DNA of 21,130 nt, taken from positions 1 through 21,130 of the forward strand of contig JAEZAD010000007.1 in assembly GCA_023430565.1 (NCBI GenBank). Reading direction: 5' to 3'. The notes beneath the pieces are model-generated. The model saw nothing but the letters and a program-made list of their open reading frames with translations, had not been told where the DNA came from and did no database searches. The stretch is from Verrucomicrobiota bacterium. Its GTDB lineage: Bacteria; Verrucomicrobiota; Verrucomicrobiia; Opitutales; Opitutaceae. Both the position numbers and the translations under genes were made by a program. The first letter of the stretch is position 1. Each line of letters opens with the position of its first letter. This document shows, in pieces, positions 1 to 6,820 of the stretch.

Positions 1-47
1 ATTTTGCGTCGCGCGATGGAAAAAGGGACCCCCTGGCGGCGGCTTCG

Positions 48-1001
48 ATGGTGGTCATGATCATGGCGCTTGGTTTGTTGCTGACCCACTTCTTCCGCCC
101 GTTCATGGCGCGTTGGAGCTGGAAGGAGCTCGGATGGCGGCAGCTCCTGCCGCGGGTGCTCTTGGCGGCGCTGGTTTTGTCGGTCCTGTGGAATGGGATC
201 GGTTACGTCCTGGCTTACGGCGTCCTCGACCAGCCTTGGGAGGGAAGGCACAGCCGCGGCGTGATCTTTGCGCTGGGCTGCTTGAACGGCGCGATGATCT
301 TCGTCGGGTGGATCTGCCTGTATCTGTTCTATCATCTTTTCGATCGGTTCAACCGATCGGAGATCGAGCGTCTCCGGCTCACTGCGAGCGTGAAGGACGC
401 GGAGTTGCGGGCGCTGAAGTCGCAGGTGAACCCGCATTTCATCTTCAACTCGCTGAATACGCTGCGGGCGTTGATTGACGAGAATCCGGGGCGGGCGCGG
501 GCGGCGGTGACGCAGCTGGCCAACCTGCTGCGGTATTCGTTGCAGAGTGGCCAGCTCGAGACGGTGTCCTTCGAGGACGAACTGCGCGTGGTGAACGACT
601 ATCTCGCGCTCGAGCAGGTGAGGCACGAGGAGCGGCTGCGCGTGCGGCTCGACATTGCGCCGGAAACGCTGGCGCTGCCGATCCCGCCGATGCTGCTCCA
701 GACGCTCGTCGAGAACGCGATCAAGTATGGCATCTCGCGCTGTGCGGAAGGCGGCGAGATCGCGATCATCGCGCGGCGCGAAAGCGATGCGCTGAGGCTG
801 CAGGTGACGAATCCCGCGGACATGCAGCCGAGTCTGGCTCCGCCCCGGGAGCGATCGGCGTCGACGGGGCTGGGGTTGCGCAATGCGGCCGAGCGGCTGC
901 GGCTATTGTTTGGGGAACGGGCGACGCTGGAATTGCGGGCGGTGACGCCGGCGATGGTGATGGCCGAGGCGGTGGTGCCGCTGGCGGCGACACGGGTTTG
1001 A
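48..1001 (+). CDS. LytS/YehU-type sensor histidine kinase (5' end probably beyond the window)
   Basis: Membrane sensor kinase that would autophosphorylate on His and pass phosphate to the response regulator starting 13 nt downstream. Numbering from the ATG at 48: hydrophobic segments at about 1-15, 34-58 and 72-96, a coiled linker at 99-125, then the His_kinase-family motif PHFIFN at 129-134 (H130 is the phosphoacceptor). The N-box LVENAIKYG lies at 220-228 and the G-box TGLGLRNAAERL at 273-284 of a HATPase_c domain. The reading frame stays open upstream of 48 to the window edge, and YehU-like kinases usually have more membrane helices, so the true start is probably outside the window. Family assignment is firm; the stimulus is unknown. 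With the LytTR regulator and the NatAB-like transporter behind it, it resembles NatK of Bacillus, which is inference from context. Confidence 0.9.
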   Translation: MVVMIMALGLLLTHFFRPFMARWSWKELGWRQLLPRVLLAALVLSVLWNGIGYVLAYGVLDQPWEGRHSRGVIFALGCLNGAMIFVGWICLYLFYHLFDRFNRSEIERLRLTASVKDAELRALKSQVNPHFIFNSLNTLRALIDENPGRARAAVTQLANLLRYSLQSGQLETVSFEDELRVVNDYLALEQVRHEERLRVRLDIAPETLALPIPPMLLQTLVENAIKYGISRCAEGGEIAIIARRESDALRLQVTNPADMQPSLAPPRERSASTGLGLRNAAERLRLLFGERATLELRAVTPAMVMAEAVVPLAATRV

Positions 1002-1014
1002 GAATGCAACCAGA

Positions 1015-1755
1015 ATGAAAACGCTGTTGATCGATGACGAGCGGCTGGCCCGTAGCGAATTGCGCCGGCTGCTGGGCGGGTTTGCCGAGATCGAGATCGT
1101 GGGCGAGGCAGCGAATGCGAAGCAGGCGCGGCAACAGATCGCGGCGATGCGACCGGAGCTGTTGTTTCTCGACGTGCAGATGCCGGCAGAGACGGGGATG
1201 GAGCTGCTGGAGTCGCTCGAGCCGCCGGCGCCGGAGGTGATTTTTACCACGGCTTACGACGAGTTCGCGGTGAAGGCCTTCGAATTGAACGCGCTCGATT
1301 ATCTGCTGAAGCCGGTGGATCCGGTGCGGCTGGTTGCGGCCATCGAGAAGCTGCGCGCGAAACGGGCTGGGCAGGTGCTGGCGAACGAAGCGGTGAGCGC
1401 ACGGGCGGCGCGCGAACGGCTGGCGGGGGAGGACAAGGTTTTCGTGCGCGAGGGCGATCGCTGCTGGTTTGTGGAGGTGAAGTCGATCCGGCTGCTGGAG
1501 AGCGAGGGGAACTACACGCGCGTGCATTTCGACGACGCGCAGCCGCAGCTGTTTCGTTCGCTGAATGCGATGGAAGAGCGGTTGGATCCGAAGTTTTTCT
1601 TTCGCGCGAATCGTCGGCAGATCATCAATCTGGCGTGGATCGACCGGATCGAACCGTGGTTCAGCGGCGGGCTGCTGGTGCAGCTCAAGGGTGGCGCGAA
1701 GGTGGAGCTGAGCCGGCGCCAGGCGCAGGAGTTTCGGGAGAAGATGAGCCTGTGA
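1015..1755 (+). CDS. LytTR-family response regulator
   Basis: DNA-binding partner of the preceding kinase. The 246-residue protein has an N-terminal receiver domain (1-115) with acidic pair D7/D8, phosphoacceptor D53 in FLDVQMP, T79 and K99 in LLKPVD. A linker leads to a LytTR domain at about 139-246 (VREGDRCWFVEVKSIRLLE, then EGNYTRVHF and FFRANRRQIINL), the usual LytTR signature with full length. It starts 13 nt after the kinase stop; no strong ribosome site is visible, so translation may be coupled. LytTR regulators normally bind paired direct repeats upstream of their targets. The likely target is the ABC operon directly downstream, or the whole operon, whose promoter lies outside the window. 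Family call is strong; the regulon is inferred. Confidence 0.93.
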   Translation: MKTLLIDDERLARSELRRLLGGFAEIEIVGEAANAKQARQQIAAMRPELLFLDVQMPAETGMELLESLEPPAPEVIFTTAYDEFAVKAFELNALDYLLKPVDPVRLVAAIEKLRAKRAGQVLANEAVSARAARERLAGEDKVFVREGDRCWFVEVKSIRLLESEGNYTRVHFDDAQPQLFRSLNAMEERLDPKFFFRANRRQIINLAWIDRIEPWFSGGLLVQLKGGAKVELSRRQAQEFREKMSL

Positions 1756-1772
1756 GATCACGCGTGAAGACG

Positions 1773-1880
1773 ATGAAAGCGTTTCGTCTCACACCGTGGG
1801 GCGGCGCAACGGGCGCGGCGCTCGGCGTGGCGTTCGCGTTCGTTTTCTGCCAGACGAAGAGGAGACGACCGGGATCATGA
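1773..1880 (+). CDS. Possible 35-residue membrane micro-ORF between regulator and ABC ATPase
   Basis: An ATG at 1773 opens a 35-codon frame whose TGA overlaps the ATPase start as ATGA (1877-1880). The peptide begins MKAFRLTPW, has a hydrophobic stretch GAALGVAFAFVFC at about 14-26, then a basic tail TKRRRPGS, so it could be a single-pass membrane peptide. The frame also accepts a GTG at 1764. I see no convincing ribosome site and do not recognise the sequence. It may be a real coupled micro-gene, a translational leader for the ATPase, or chance. It fills what would otherwise be a 121-nt gap inside an operon whose other joins are tight. Confidence 0.3.
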   Translation: MKAFRLTPWGGATGAALGVAFAFVFCQTKRRRPGS

Positions 1881-2635
1881 TCGAGGCGCGACAATTGACG
1901 AAGGTGTTTCGCGACAAGAAGCGCGGCGAGATTCGCGCGGCGGATGACGTGTCGTTTCGCGCGGAGCCGGGGAGAATCTACGGGCTGCTGGGCGCGAATG
2001 GGGCGGGAAAGACGACGACCCTGCGGATGCTGGCGACGCTGTTGCAGCCGACGAGCGGGTCGGCGGTTGTCGCGGGATTCGACGTGGTGCGGGAGCCGGA
2101 GCGGGTGCGGGCGAATGTCGGCTTTCTGGCGGCGAGCACGGCGTTGTATGGGCGGCTGACGGCGCGTGAGACGATCGAGTATTTCGGCAAGTTGAACGGG
2201 CTGGCGGGCGCGGAACTGCGCGCGCGGGTGGAGCGGCTGGCGGCGCAGCTGGAGATGCATGAGTTCCTCGACCGGCGATGCGAAAAGCTGTCGACCGGCA
2301 TGAAGCAGAAGACCTCGATCGCGCGAATGCTCGTGCACGATCCGGCGGTGATGATTTTCGACGAGCCGACGCTGGGGCTCGATGTGATGACGGCGCGGGC
2401 GATCGTGCAGTTCGTGCGCGACTGTCGCGAGCGCGGCAAGACGGTGATCTACTCGACGCACATCATGAGCGAAGTGGAGAAGCTGTGCGACGTCGTCGGC
2501 ATCGTGCATCGCGGGAGGCTGCTGGCGGAGGGGACGCCGGCGGAACTGCGCGGGCGGTTTGGCGAGAGCGACATGGAGGAGGTTTTCGTGAAGATCGTGA
2601 CGGCGGAGGACGCTGCAGCGGGAGATGCGCCATGA
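1877..2635 (+). CDS. natA: NatA-type ABC transporter ATP-binding protein
   Basis: ATPase subunit of an ABC-2 exporter; partner of the permease that follows. 252 residues from ATG 1877. An upstream in-frame ATG at 1796 would add 27 residues lacking homology to the ABC fold, so I reject it; a GAGGAG lies about 12 nt before 1877. Walker A GANGAGKTT at 39-47, ABC signature LSTGMKQ at 138-144, Walker B VMIFDEP at 158-164, H-loop H195 in STHIMSEVEKLCD. The Q-loop region reads VGFLAASTALYGRLT with no glutamine, and the signature has STGMKQ rather than SGGQ; both are features I associate with NatA-like ATPases, so I do not take them as decay. NatA of Bacillus works with NatB in Na+ efflux; the substrate here is not proven by sequence. 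Confidence 0.9.
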   Translation: MIEARQLTKVFRDKKRGEIRAADDVSFRAEPGRIYGLLGANGAGKTTTLRMLATLLQPTSGSAVVAGFDVVREPERVRANVGFLAASTALYGRLTARETIEYFGKLNGLAGAELRARVERLAAQLEMHEFLDRRCEKLSTGMKQKTSIARMLVHDPAVMIFDEPTLGLDVMTARAIVQFVRDCRERGKTVIYSTHIMSEVEKLCDVVGIVHRGRLLAEGTPAELRGRFGESDMEEVFVKIVTAEDAAAGDAP

Positions 2636-3849
2636 ACTGGAGCCACATCGCGACGATTTATCTGAAGGAGTTGAAGGACTCGCTGCGCGACCGGCGGACG
2701 CTGATCTCGATGATCGTGATCCCGACGTTTGTGATGCCGGTGCTGATCTTCGGCGTCGGCAAGATTGCCGCGAAAACGTTCACGAAGGCGCGCGAGGAGA
2801 TTCCCGTGATTGCGGTGCTCGGGGGGCAGGATTCTCCGGGCGTGATGGCGCGGCTGCGGGAGACGGAAAAATTCCGGATCGTGGATGCGGGCGACGACTG
2901 GCGGACGCGGATCTCGGAGAAGAAGCTGCGGGCGGCGGTGCAGATTCCGGACGGCTTCGACGCGGGGTTGCGCGAAGGGCGGGCGGAGCCGGTGGTGATT
3001 TATCATTACGAGAGCGAATTGAAGTCGGGATTCGCGGCGGGGGAGTTGGACAAGTTTTTCCGCGAAATGCGTGAGCGCACGGTCAGCGAGCGGCTGGCGG
3101 AGCGATCGCTCCCGGCCACGCTGGTGCGGCCGTTCGAGATCGCGCGGCAGAACGTCGCCCCGCCGGAAAAGATCGGCGGAAATCTGTTCGGCGGGCTCGT
3201 GCCTTATCTGATCATCATTCTGTGTTTCACGGGCGCGATGTATCCGGCGCTGGATCTCACGGCGGGAGAGAAGGAGCGGGGCACGATGGAGACGCTGTTG
3301 TGCAGCCCGGTGGCGCGGGGCGACATCGTGCTGGGCAAATTTTTGATGGTCCTCACCGGTTCGATCGCGGCGATGGTGATGTCGCTCGTCTCGCTGGCGC
3401 TGACCGCGGGGGTCGCGGGGCTGTTGCTGCCGGCCGGCGGCGGGGCGCCCGGCGCGGGGGAGGGAAGCGCGCTGCCGATGATCGATCCGCTCGGGCTGCT
3501 TGGCGTGGTGGCGCTGGTGTTGCCGGTGGCGGTGTTTTTTTCGGCGGTGATCTTCACGGTGGCATTGTTCGCGAAGAGTTACAAAGAAGCGCAAAGTTAC
3601 GTGGCGCCGATGATGATCGTGGTGATCCTGCCCGCGGTGGTGGGAATGCTGCCGGGGATCGAGCTCAATCTCCGGCTCGCGCTGGTGCCGATTCTCAACC
3701 TGTCGCTCGTGTGCAAGGAAATGCTTTCGGGTGTATGGAACTGGCACTACATCGCGTTGATCATGGGCTCGACCTGTGCCTATGCGGCGGTCGCGCTGGT
3801 GGTGGCGGTCAGGATGTTCAAACGCGAAAGCGTGATGTTTCGGATGTGA
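2632..3849 (+). CDS. natB: NatB-type ABC-2 permease
   Basis: Membrane subunit of the exporter, 405 residues. The start ATG at 2632 overlaps the ATPase stop by 4 nt, with GGAG at 2621-2624 giving 7-nt spacing. Topology is the ABC-2 pattern: one helix at about 25-46 (ISMIVIPTFVMPVLIFG), a large extracytoplasmic domain, then a cluster of helices from about 184 onward. The family hallmark GEKERGTMETLLCSP follows the second helix. A Gly/Ala/Pro-rich loop (around GGGAPGAGEG) sits between two of the later helices. Known NatB proteins pair with NatA for Na+ extrusion; related transporters export other ions or toxic compounds. The gene probably ends the operon: a small inverted repeat (TTACGC/GCGTAA) lies about 20 nt after the stop, without a U tract. 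Confidence 0.88.
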   Translation: MNWSHIATIYLKELKDSLRDRRTLISMIVIPTFVMPVLIFGVGKIAAKTFTKAREEIPVIAVLGGQDSPGVMARLRETEKFRIVDAGDDWRTRISEKKLRAAVQIPDGFDAGLREGRAEPVVIYHYESELKSGFAAGELDKFFREMRERTVSERLAERSLPATLVRPFEIARQNVAPPEKIGGNLFGGLVPYLIIILCFTGAMYPALDLTAGEKERGTMETLLCSPVARGDIVLGKFLMVLTGSIAAMVMSLVSLALTAGVAGLLLPAGGGAPGAGEGSALPMIDPLGLLGVVALVLPVAVFFSAVIFTVALFAKSYKEAQSYVAPMMIVVILPAVVGMLPGIELNLRLALVPILNLSLVCKEMLSGVWNWHYIALIMGSTCAYAAVALVVAVRMFKRESVMFRM

Positions 3850-3971
3850 GCGGCGGCCGGAAGGGGGCGCTTACGCCTGCGCGCGTAAACTCCCGGTAAA
3901 AGCCGGCCCGGCCCATAGGCAGCGAACCCGTTTTCTGCTTAAGATGCCGGTGCACACCGCTCCGCTTCATC

Positions 3972-4529
3972 ATGAACTCTCCCGCTTCGTCCCAGCCGGC
4001 GCTCAAGCTCCCCCGGCGGACCGCCCTGGTTTCGGGCGGTTCGGCTGTTCCCCTCTCCGATCTGCGCAGCGATCTTGGCGGCCAGCTTGCGGCCGATCTG
4101 GAGGCGTTGCGCGAGCGAGAAGAAAACCTGCGCCAATACGAAATCCGGCTGCGGGCGTGGCAGTCGCAGCTCGATGCAACGGTGGCGGCGGGCGGAAGCG
4201 CGTCGCCGTTTGTGCGCACGATGAGCGGGAATCCATTTGCGGGCAGCGCGACGACGGATTCCGCCCTGGAAGCGGCGTGGTCGAAATTTCATCGCGCCCG
4301 GGCGTTGCTGGAGTCGGAGCAGAATCAGTTGCGCGACGACCGGCTGGTGCTGCGGGACCTCGAGCAGACCTTGAAGCATCGGGAGGACGAGCTGGCGGCA
4401 CGCGAGATGCGGGTGGCCCAGCGGGAGAGCGAACTGGCGACGGCGAGCGTGCCCGCGCCGTCGGCGGTGCAGCGATTGACGCAGGCGCCGTTTCTCGCGG
4501 CGAAAGCGGTCTTTCGCGCATCCCGGTAA
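3972..4529 (+). CDS. Coiled-coil protein of unknown function, paralogue A
   Basis: 185 residues; I do not recognise a named family. The N-terminus (1-35) is Pro/Ser-rich and contains LKLPRR. Two charged helical stretches follow: about 45-72, with EALREREENLRQYEIRL then RAWQSQLD, and about 95-158, with LLESEQNQLRDDRLVLRDLE and HREDELAARE. They are separated by a looser Gly/Ser segment, and the C-terminus is AAKAVFRASR. Predicted cytosolic, with no signal peptide or membrane helix. It is clearly homologous to the gene at 4673 over its whole length. The ATG at 3972 starts the homology with the paralogue (MNSPA versus MNPSA), which supports this start. No clear ribosome site is visible. A possible weak -10 (TAAGAT, 3940-3945) precedes it. 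Confidence 0.75.
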   Translation: MNSPASSQPALKLPRRTALVSGGSAVPLSDLRSDLGGQLAADLEALREREENLRQYEIRLRAWQSQLDATVAAGGSASPFVRTMSGNPFAGSATTDSALEAAWSKFHRARALLESEQNQLRDDRLVLRDLEQTLKHREDELAAREMRVAQRESELATASVPAPSAVQRLTQAPFLAAKAVFRASR

Positions 4530-4614
4530 ACGCAACGATGCGGGCCGGGCGGGCTGCCAAGTAAACGCGGGGCCGTCGAGAAGACCGGGCGAAAATTGCC
4601 CAAAAAAATTGAGG

Positions 4615-4637
4615 CTTTCGCGTAACCGTTGCGAAAG
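4615..4637. repeat. Inverted repeat CTTTCGC/GCGAAAG between the coiled-coil paralogues
   Basis: Perfect 7-bp arms, CTTTCGC at 4615-4621 and GCGAAAG at 4631-4637, with a 9-nt spacer. It lies in the 143-nt gap between two same-strand paralogues and about 35 nt before the second start. There is no U tract after it, so it is not a standard terminator; it could be an operator or a leader hairpin. A second imperfect stem (CGCATC/GATGCG, 4517-4542) spans the stop of the first gene. Confidence 0.35.
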
Positions 4638-4672
4638 AAACGGGTCCATGCGCGCCGAGTCCTTCCAGCTCG

Positions 4673-5227
4673 ATGAATCCGTCCGCTCCACCTTTTGCGG
4701 CCACGCGGCCTGTGCTGAAGCTGCCCCGCCGGCCGTCGCCGCCGCCGCCCAGCACTCCGTTTGACGCGGAAAGCGCGGCGCGCTGGCGAGTCGTCAACGA
4801 ATTCGATGAGCTGCGCCGGCGCGAAGCGAATCTGGCGGACTATGAGGCGCGTTTGCGGACGTGGCAGGCGCAGCTCGACGCGCAGAAAGGCGCGCCGGCG
4901 TATTCGGCGCCGCCGTTTGCGCGACCGAGTGGGGAGGGGATTTTTGCGAACGATCCGGTGTTGAATTCCGCGTGGGGCCGGTTGTATCGCGCGCGGGAAT
5001 TGTTGGAGGCGGAGCAGCGGCATGTGCGCGACGAGCGCATCGCGCATCGGGAAACGGAGCTGCGATTGAAGCGCCGCGAGGCGCAGCTCGACGAACGCGA
5101 GGCGAGTTTGAATGCCCGGGAGCGCGCGGCGGATGAGGCGGAAAAAGAGAGGGAATCTCGAAAGGTCGGTGCGGTTTTACGGCGTGCGATCGGGGCTCCG
5201 TTTCGGGTGCTGAAGAGCGGGGAGTGA
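4673..5227 (+). CDS. Coiled-coil protein of unknown function, paralogue B
   Basis: 184 residues, full-length paralogue of the gene at 3972. Shared blocks: LKLPRR near the N-terminus; ELRRREANLADYEARL then RTWQAQLDA (A has EREENLRQYEIRL then RAWQSQLDA); SAWGRLYRARELLEAEQ (A has AAWSKFHRARALLESEQ); and a final basic APFRVLKSGE tail. The proline run PSPPPPSTP at about 21-29 is longer than in A. Strong heptad-like charged helices occupy roughly 40-65 and 95-160. It has no signal peptide or membrane helix, so it is likely cytosolic and possibly oligomeric. The conserved RxxANLxxYExRLRxWQxQLD core suggests a specific fold, not random low complexity. Function unknown; the pair probably arose by local duplication. 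Confidence 0.77.
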   Translation: MNPSAPPFAATRPVLKLPRRPSPPPPSTPFDAESAARWRVVNEFDELRRREANLADYEARLRTWQAQLDAQKGAPAYSAPPFARPSGEGIFANDPVLNSAWGRLYRARELLEAEQRHVRDERIAHRETELRLKRREAQLDEREASLNARERAADEAEKERESRKVGAVLRRAIGAPFRVLKSGE

Positions 5228-5257
5228 TCGCAGCAGCGAGGAGCGAAAACGTCGGGA

Positions 5258-5278
5258 GTGCGGGCTGAAGCACCGCAC
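5258..5278 (+). other. Hairpin after the coiled-coil pair
   Basis: GTGCGG at 5258-5263 and CCGCAC at 5273-5278 form a 6-bp stem with a 9-nt loop, 30 nt after the stop of the second paralogue. There is no U tract, so if it ends transcription it is not a classic intrinsic terminator. Between it and 5403 I see no gene or clear promoter. Confidence 0.25.
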
Positions 5279-5402
5279 CATGCGGGGGTTCGGGATTCTC
5301 CGATGACCCGGTTGAGAAAAATTTCCGCTTGCGCCGCGAACGACGGATGCGCATCACGACGCGCAATGATTCTCGCCGTTAACGCCCGCGCCCTTACCTC
5401 CG

Positions 5403-5550
5403 TCGTCATCATGACGAACGGCAAACGCGTCCGTTGGCACGGGTCGGCTTGGCGACGATGGTCATGCGCAGGAAGCGCAAAAGCAGTCTAAGAACTGCGA
5501 GATACCAGAAACCGCCGAGCCCGACTCAACCGAGTCGGGTTTTTTGTTTT
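5403..5550 (+). ncRNA. Candidate structured leader RNA ending in an intrinsic terminator
   Basis: No gene fits the 355-nt gap 5228-5582, but its last 150 nt fold well by eye. Elements in order: hairpin TCGTCA/TGACGA (5403-5408 with 5412-5417); AACGG/CCGTT (5417-5421 with 5431-5435); a long closing stem GTCGGCTTGGCG (5443-5454) with CGCCGAGCCCGAC (5513-5525), one bulged C; inside it TGGT/ACCA (5459-5462 with 5504-5507) enclosing two hairpins, TGCGC-AGGAA-GCGCA (5465-5479) and GCAGT-N6-ACTGC (5483-5498). The 3' strand of the closing stem shares bases 5520-5527 with the terminator's 5' arm, so the two folds exclude each other. This is the layout of a terminator-type riboswitch or attenuator in which the closed junction would allow read-through. 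I do not recognise a known class. It could instead be a free small RNA. Confidence 0.45.
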
Positions 5551-5551
5551 T
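5520..5551 (+). terminator. Strong rho-independent terminator upstream of the methyltransferase
   Basis: CCCGACTC (5520-5527), loop AACC, GAGTCGGG (5532-5539), followed by TTTTTTGTTTTT. The 8-bp perfect stem and long U tract make it a textbook intrinsic terminator on the + strand. It ends only about 30 nt before the next gene's ATG and far (about 290 nt) from the previous stop, which points to a leader transcript and not simply the end of the upstream gene. Confidence 0.88.
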
Positions 5552-5582
5552 CCCGATCCCACACCCTCAACCTCCGCCCATC

Positions 5583-6446
5583 ATGTCAGTCCTCGCTGTT
5601 CCCAGAACTCCCTCTGCTCCGCCTGAAATCGACCTGCCCGACGTGTCGTTCTTCGGGCGTTCGCTCGACGAATACGTGCAATTCTTCTCGCTCGATCTGC
5701 CGGCGCTGCGTGGCGCGGCGGTGCTGGATGTCGCGGCCGGGCCGTCGTCGTTTACGGCGGAGGCGTGCCGGCGCGGTATCGATGCGGTAGCGGTCGATCC
5801 GCTTTATGGCGCGAGCCGCGAAGCGCTGGGCGCGCGGGTGCAGCGGGATTATGCGGCGATGTTTGCGCAGATGCGCGCGAAGCAGCGGCTGTTCAAGCTG
5901 GGCCGGCGCGCGGGAGTCGCGGCGCCCGTCGCGCGGACGCCCGAGCGGGCGCGGCGGGCTTCGCCGGAAGCGGCCGCGATCGCGAAGGCGATTGCGATGC
6001 GGGCGGTGGGTGGTCCGGCGCGTTCGCGGGCGTATTTCGCGTCGATCGACGACGCGGAGTCGGAGCGGCGCGCGGCGGCGCAGCGGTTTCTGTCGGATTA
6101 CGAAACGCACTATGTGCACGCGCGCTATGTGTGCGGCTCGCTGCCGCGGCTGCCGTTTCTCCATGGGGCGTTCGACCTGGTGCTGTGCGCGCACCTGCTG
6201 TTCACGTATGCGAAGCGGTTCGATTTCGCGTGGCACCTCGCGGCGTGCCGCGAGCTGGTGCGGGTGAGCGCCGGGGAAGTGCGGTTGCATCCGGTGTGTG
6301 GCGCCGACGGCCGCAAGTATCCAGAGCTCGAGCGGCTGCAGGCGGAGCTGATGACGAGCGGAATCGCGAGCAAGCTCGTGCGGGTGAACTACGAGTTCTT
6401 CGTTGGCTCGAGCTCGATGCTCGTGCTGAACCCGCAAACGTCATGA
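5583..6446 (+). CDS. Class I SAM-dependent methyltransferase
   Basis: 287 residues from ATG 5583; an in-frame ATG at 5544 is rejected because it lies inside the terminator U tract. Motif I VLDVAAGPSSF at 47-57 forms the SAM glycine loop, with acidic D72 at the end of strand 2 (AVAVDPLYG). Motif IV FDLVLCAHLLF lies at about 199-209, and the protein continues into ACRELVRV, the usual post-motif helix. Between motifs I and IV there is an Arg/Ala-rich insert (about 100-155, LFKLGRRAGVAAPVARTPER...) longer than in minimal methyltransferases. The substrate cannot be told from sequence. It overlaps the next gene by 4 nt (ATGA), so the two are probably translated together, and it sits directly behind the candidate leader RNA. 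Confidence 0.85.
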   Translation: MSVLAVPRTPSAPPEIDLPDVSFFGRSLDEYVQFFSLDLPALRGAAVLDVAAGPSSFTAEACRRGIDAVAVDPLYGASREALGARVQRDYAAMFAQMRAKQRLFKLGRRAGVAAPVARTPERARRASPEAAAIAKAIAMRAVGGPARSRAYFASIDDAESERRAAAQRFLSDYETHYVHARYVCGSLPRLPFLHGAFDLVLCAHLLFTYAKRFDFAWHLAACRELVRVSAGEVRLHPVCGADGRKYPELERLQAELMTSGIASKLVRVNYEFFVGSSSMLVLNPQTS

Positions 6447-6778
6447 GCGCGCCCTTCGGTCTGAGCACGACGCCCGAGCCGCCGTATTACGCGGTGATCT
6501 TCACGTCGAAACGGACGGAGGGAGATCGCGGCTACGATACGATGGCGCGGCGCATGGCGGAACTGGCGGCGCAGCAGCCCGGGTTTCTTGGCGTGGAGAG
6601 CGCGCGCGGGGCGGATGGCGTCGGAATCACGGTGAGCTACTGGCGCGACGAGGCGTCGATCGTGGCATGGAAACGCGACGCGGAGCACCGCGAGGCGCAG
6701 CGCGCCGGCAAGGAGACGTGGTATGCCGACTATCGCGTGCGCGTGGCGAAGGTGGAACGGTCGTATGGGAGCGGGTGA
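6443..6778 (+). CDS. COG2329-type antibiotic biosynthesis monooxygenase-like protein
   Basis: 111-residue single-domain protein of the dimeric alpha/beta-barrel ABM superfamily. Recognised by YYAVIFTSKRTEGDRGY at 15-31, AAQQPGFLGVESARGADG at 42-59, ITVSYWRDEASIVAWK at 62-77, the AEHREAQRAGKETWY block at 80-94 and the ending RVRVAKVER. This layout matches the small YqjZ-like group. Members of the wider superfamily include cofactor-free monooxygenases and heme-degrading enzymes, but most proteins of this subgroup have no proven reaction. Its ATG overlaps the methyltransferase stop by 4 nt. The two genes form the whole transcription unit, because the next gene is convergent. Confidence 0.85.
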   Translation: MSAPFGLSTTPEPPYYAVIFTSKRTEGDRGYDTMARRMAELAAQQPGFLGVESARGADGVGITVSYWRDEASIVAWKRDAEHREAQRAGKETWYADYRVRVAKVERSYGSG

Positions 6779-6796
6779 GGCACGGGCCACTCGCTC

Positions 6797-6816
6797 GTTC
6801 TCGTGGCGACGAGAGC
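6797..6816. terminator. Hairpin between convergent genes
   Basis: TCTCGT-GGCG-ACGAGA at 6799-6814, extendable by two more pairs to 6797-6816, sits in the 42-nt gap between a + strand gene ending at 6778 and a - strand gene ending at 6821. No U tract on either side, so termination is a guess from position and stem strength. Confidence 0.3.
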
Positions 6817-6820
6817 CAGA

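Noticed and set aside
766..1761. 331-codon - strand frame over the response regulator
   Set aside because: His/Arg/Pro-rich antisense shadow of a response regulator with intact catalytic residues.
5258..5491. 77-codon ORF, or a short form from ATG 5411, in the leader region
   Set aside because: No ribosome site, no recognisable protein character, and its end coincides with the RNA hairpins; RNA structure explains the segment better.
5441..5527. Signal recognition particle (4.5S) RNA
   Set aside because: GGTCA, GGAA and AGCAGTC occur in order, but the strictly conserved symmetric loop is broken, the apical loop is five bases, and the flanks are very unequal in length on the two sides.
5544..5582. 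Upstream ATG for the methyltransferase
   Set aside because: It lies in the terminator U tract and adds only a Pro-rich tail.
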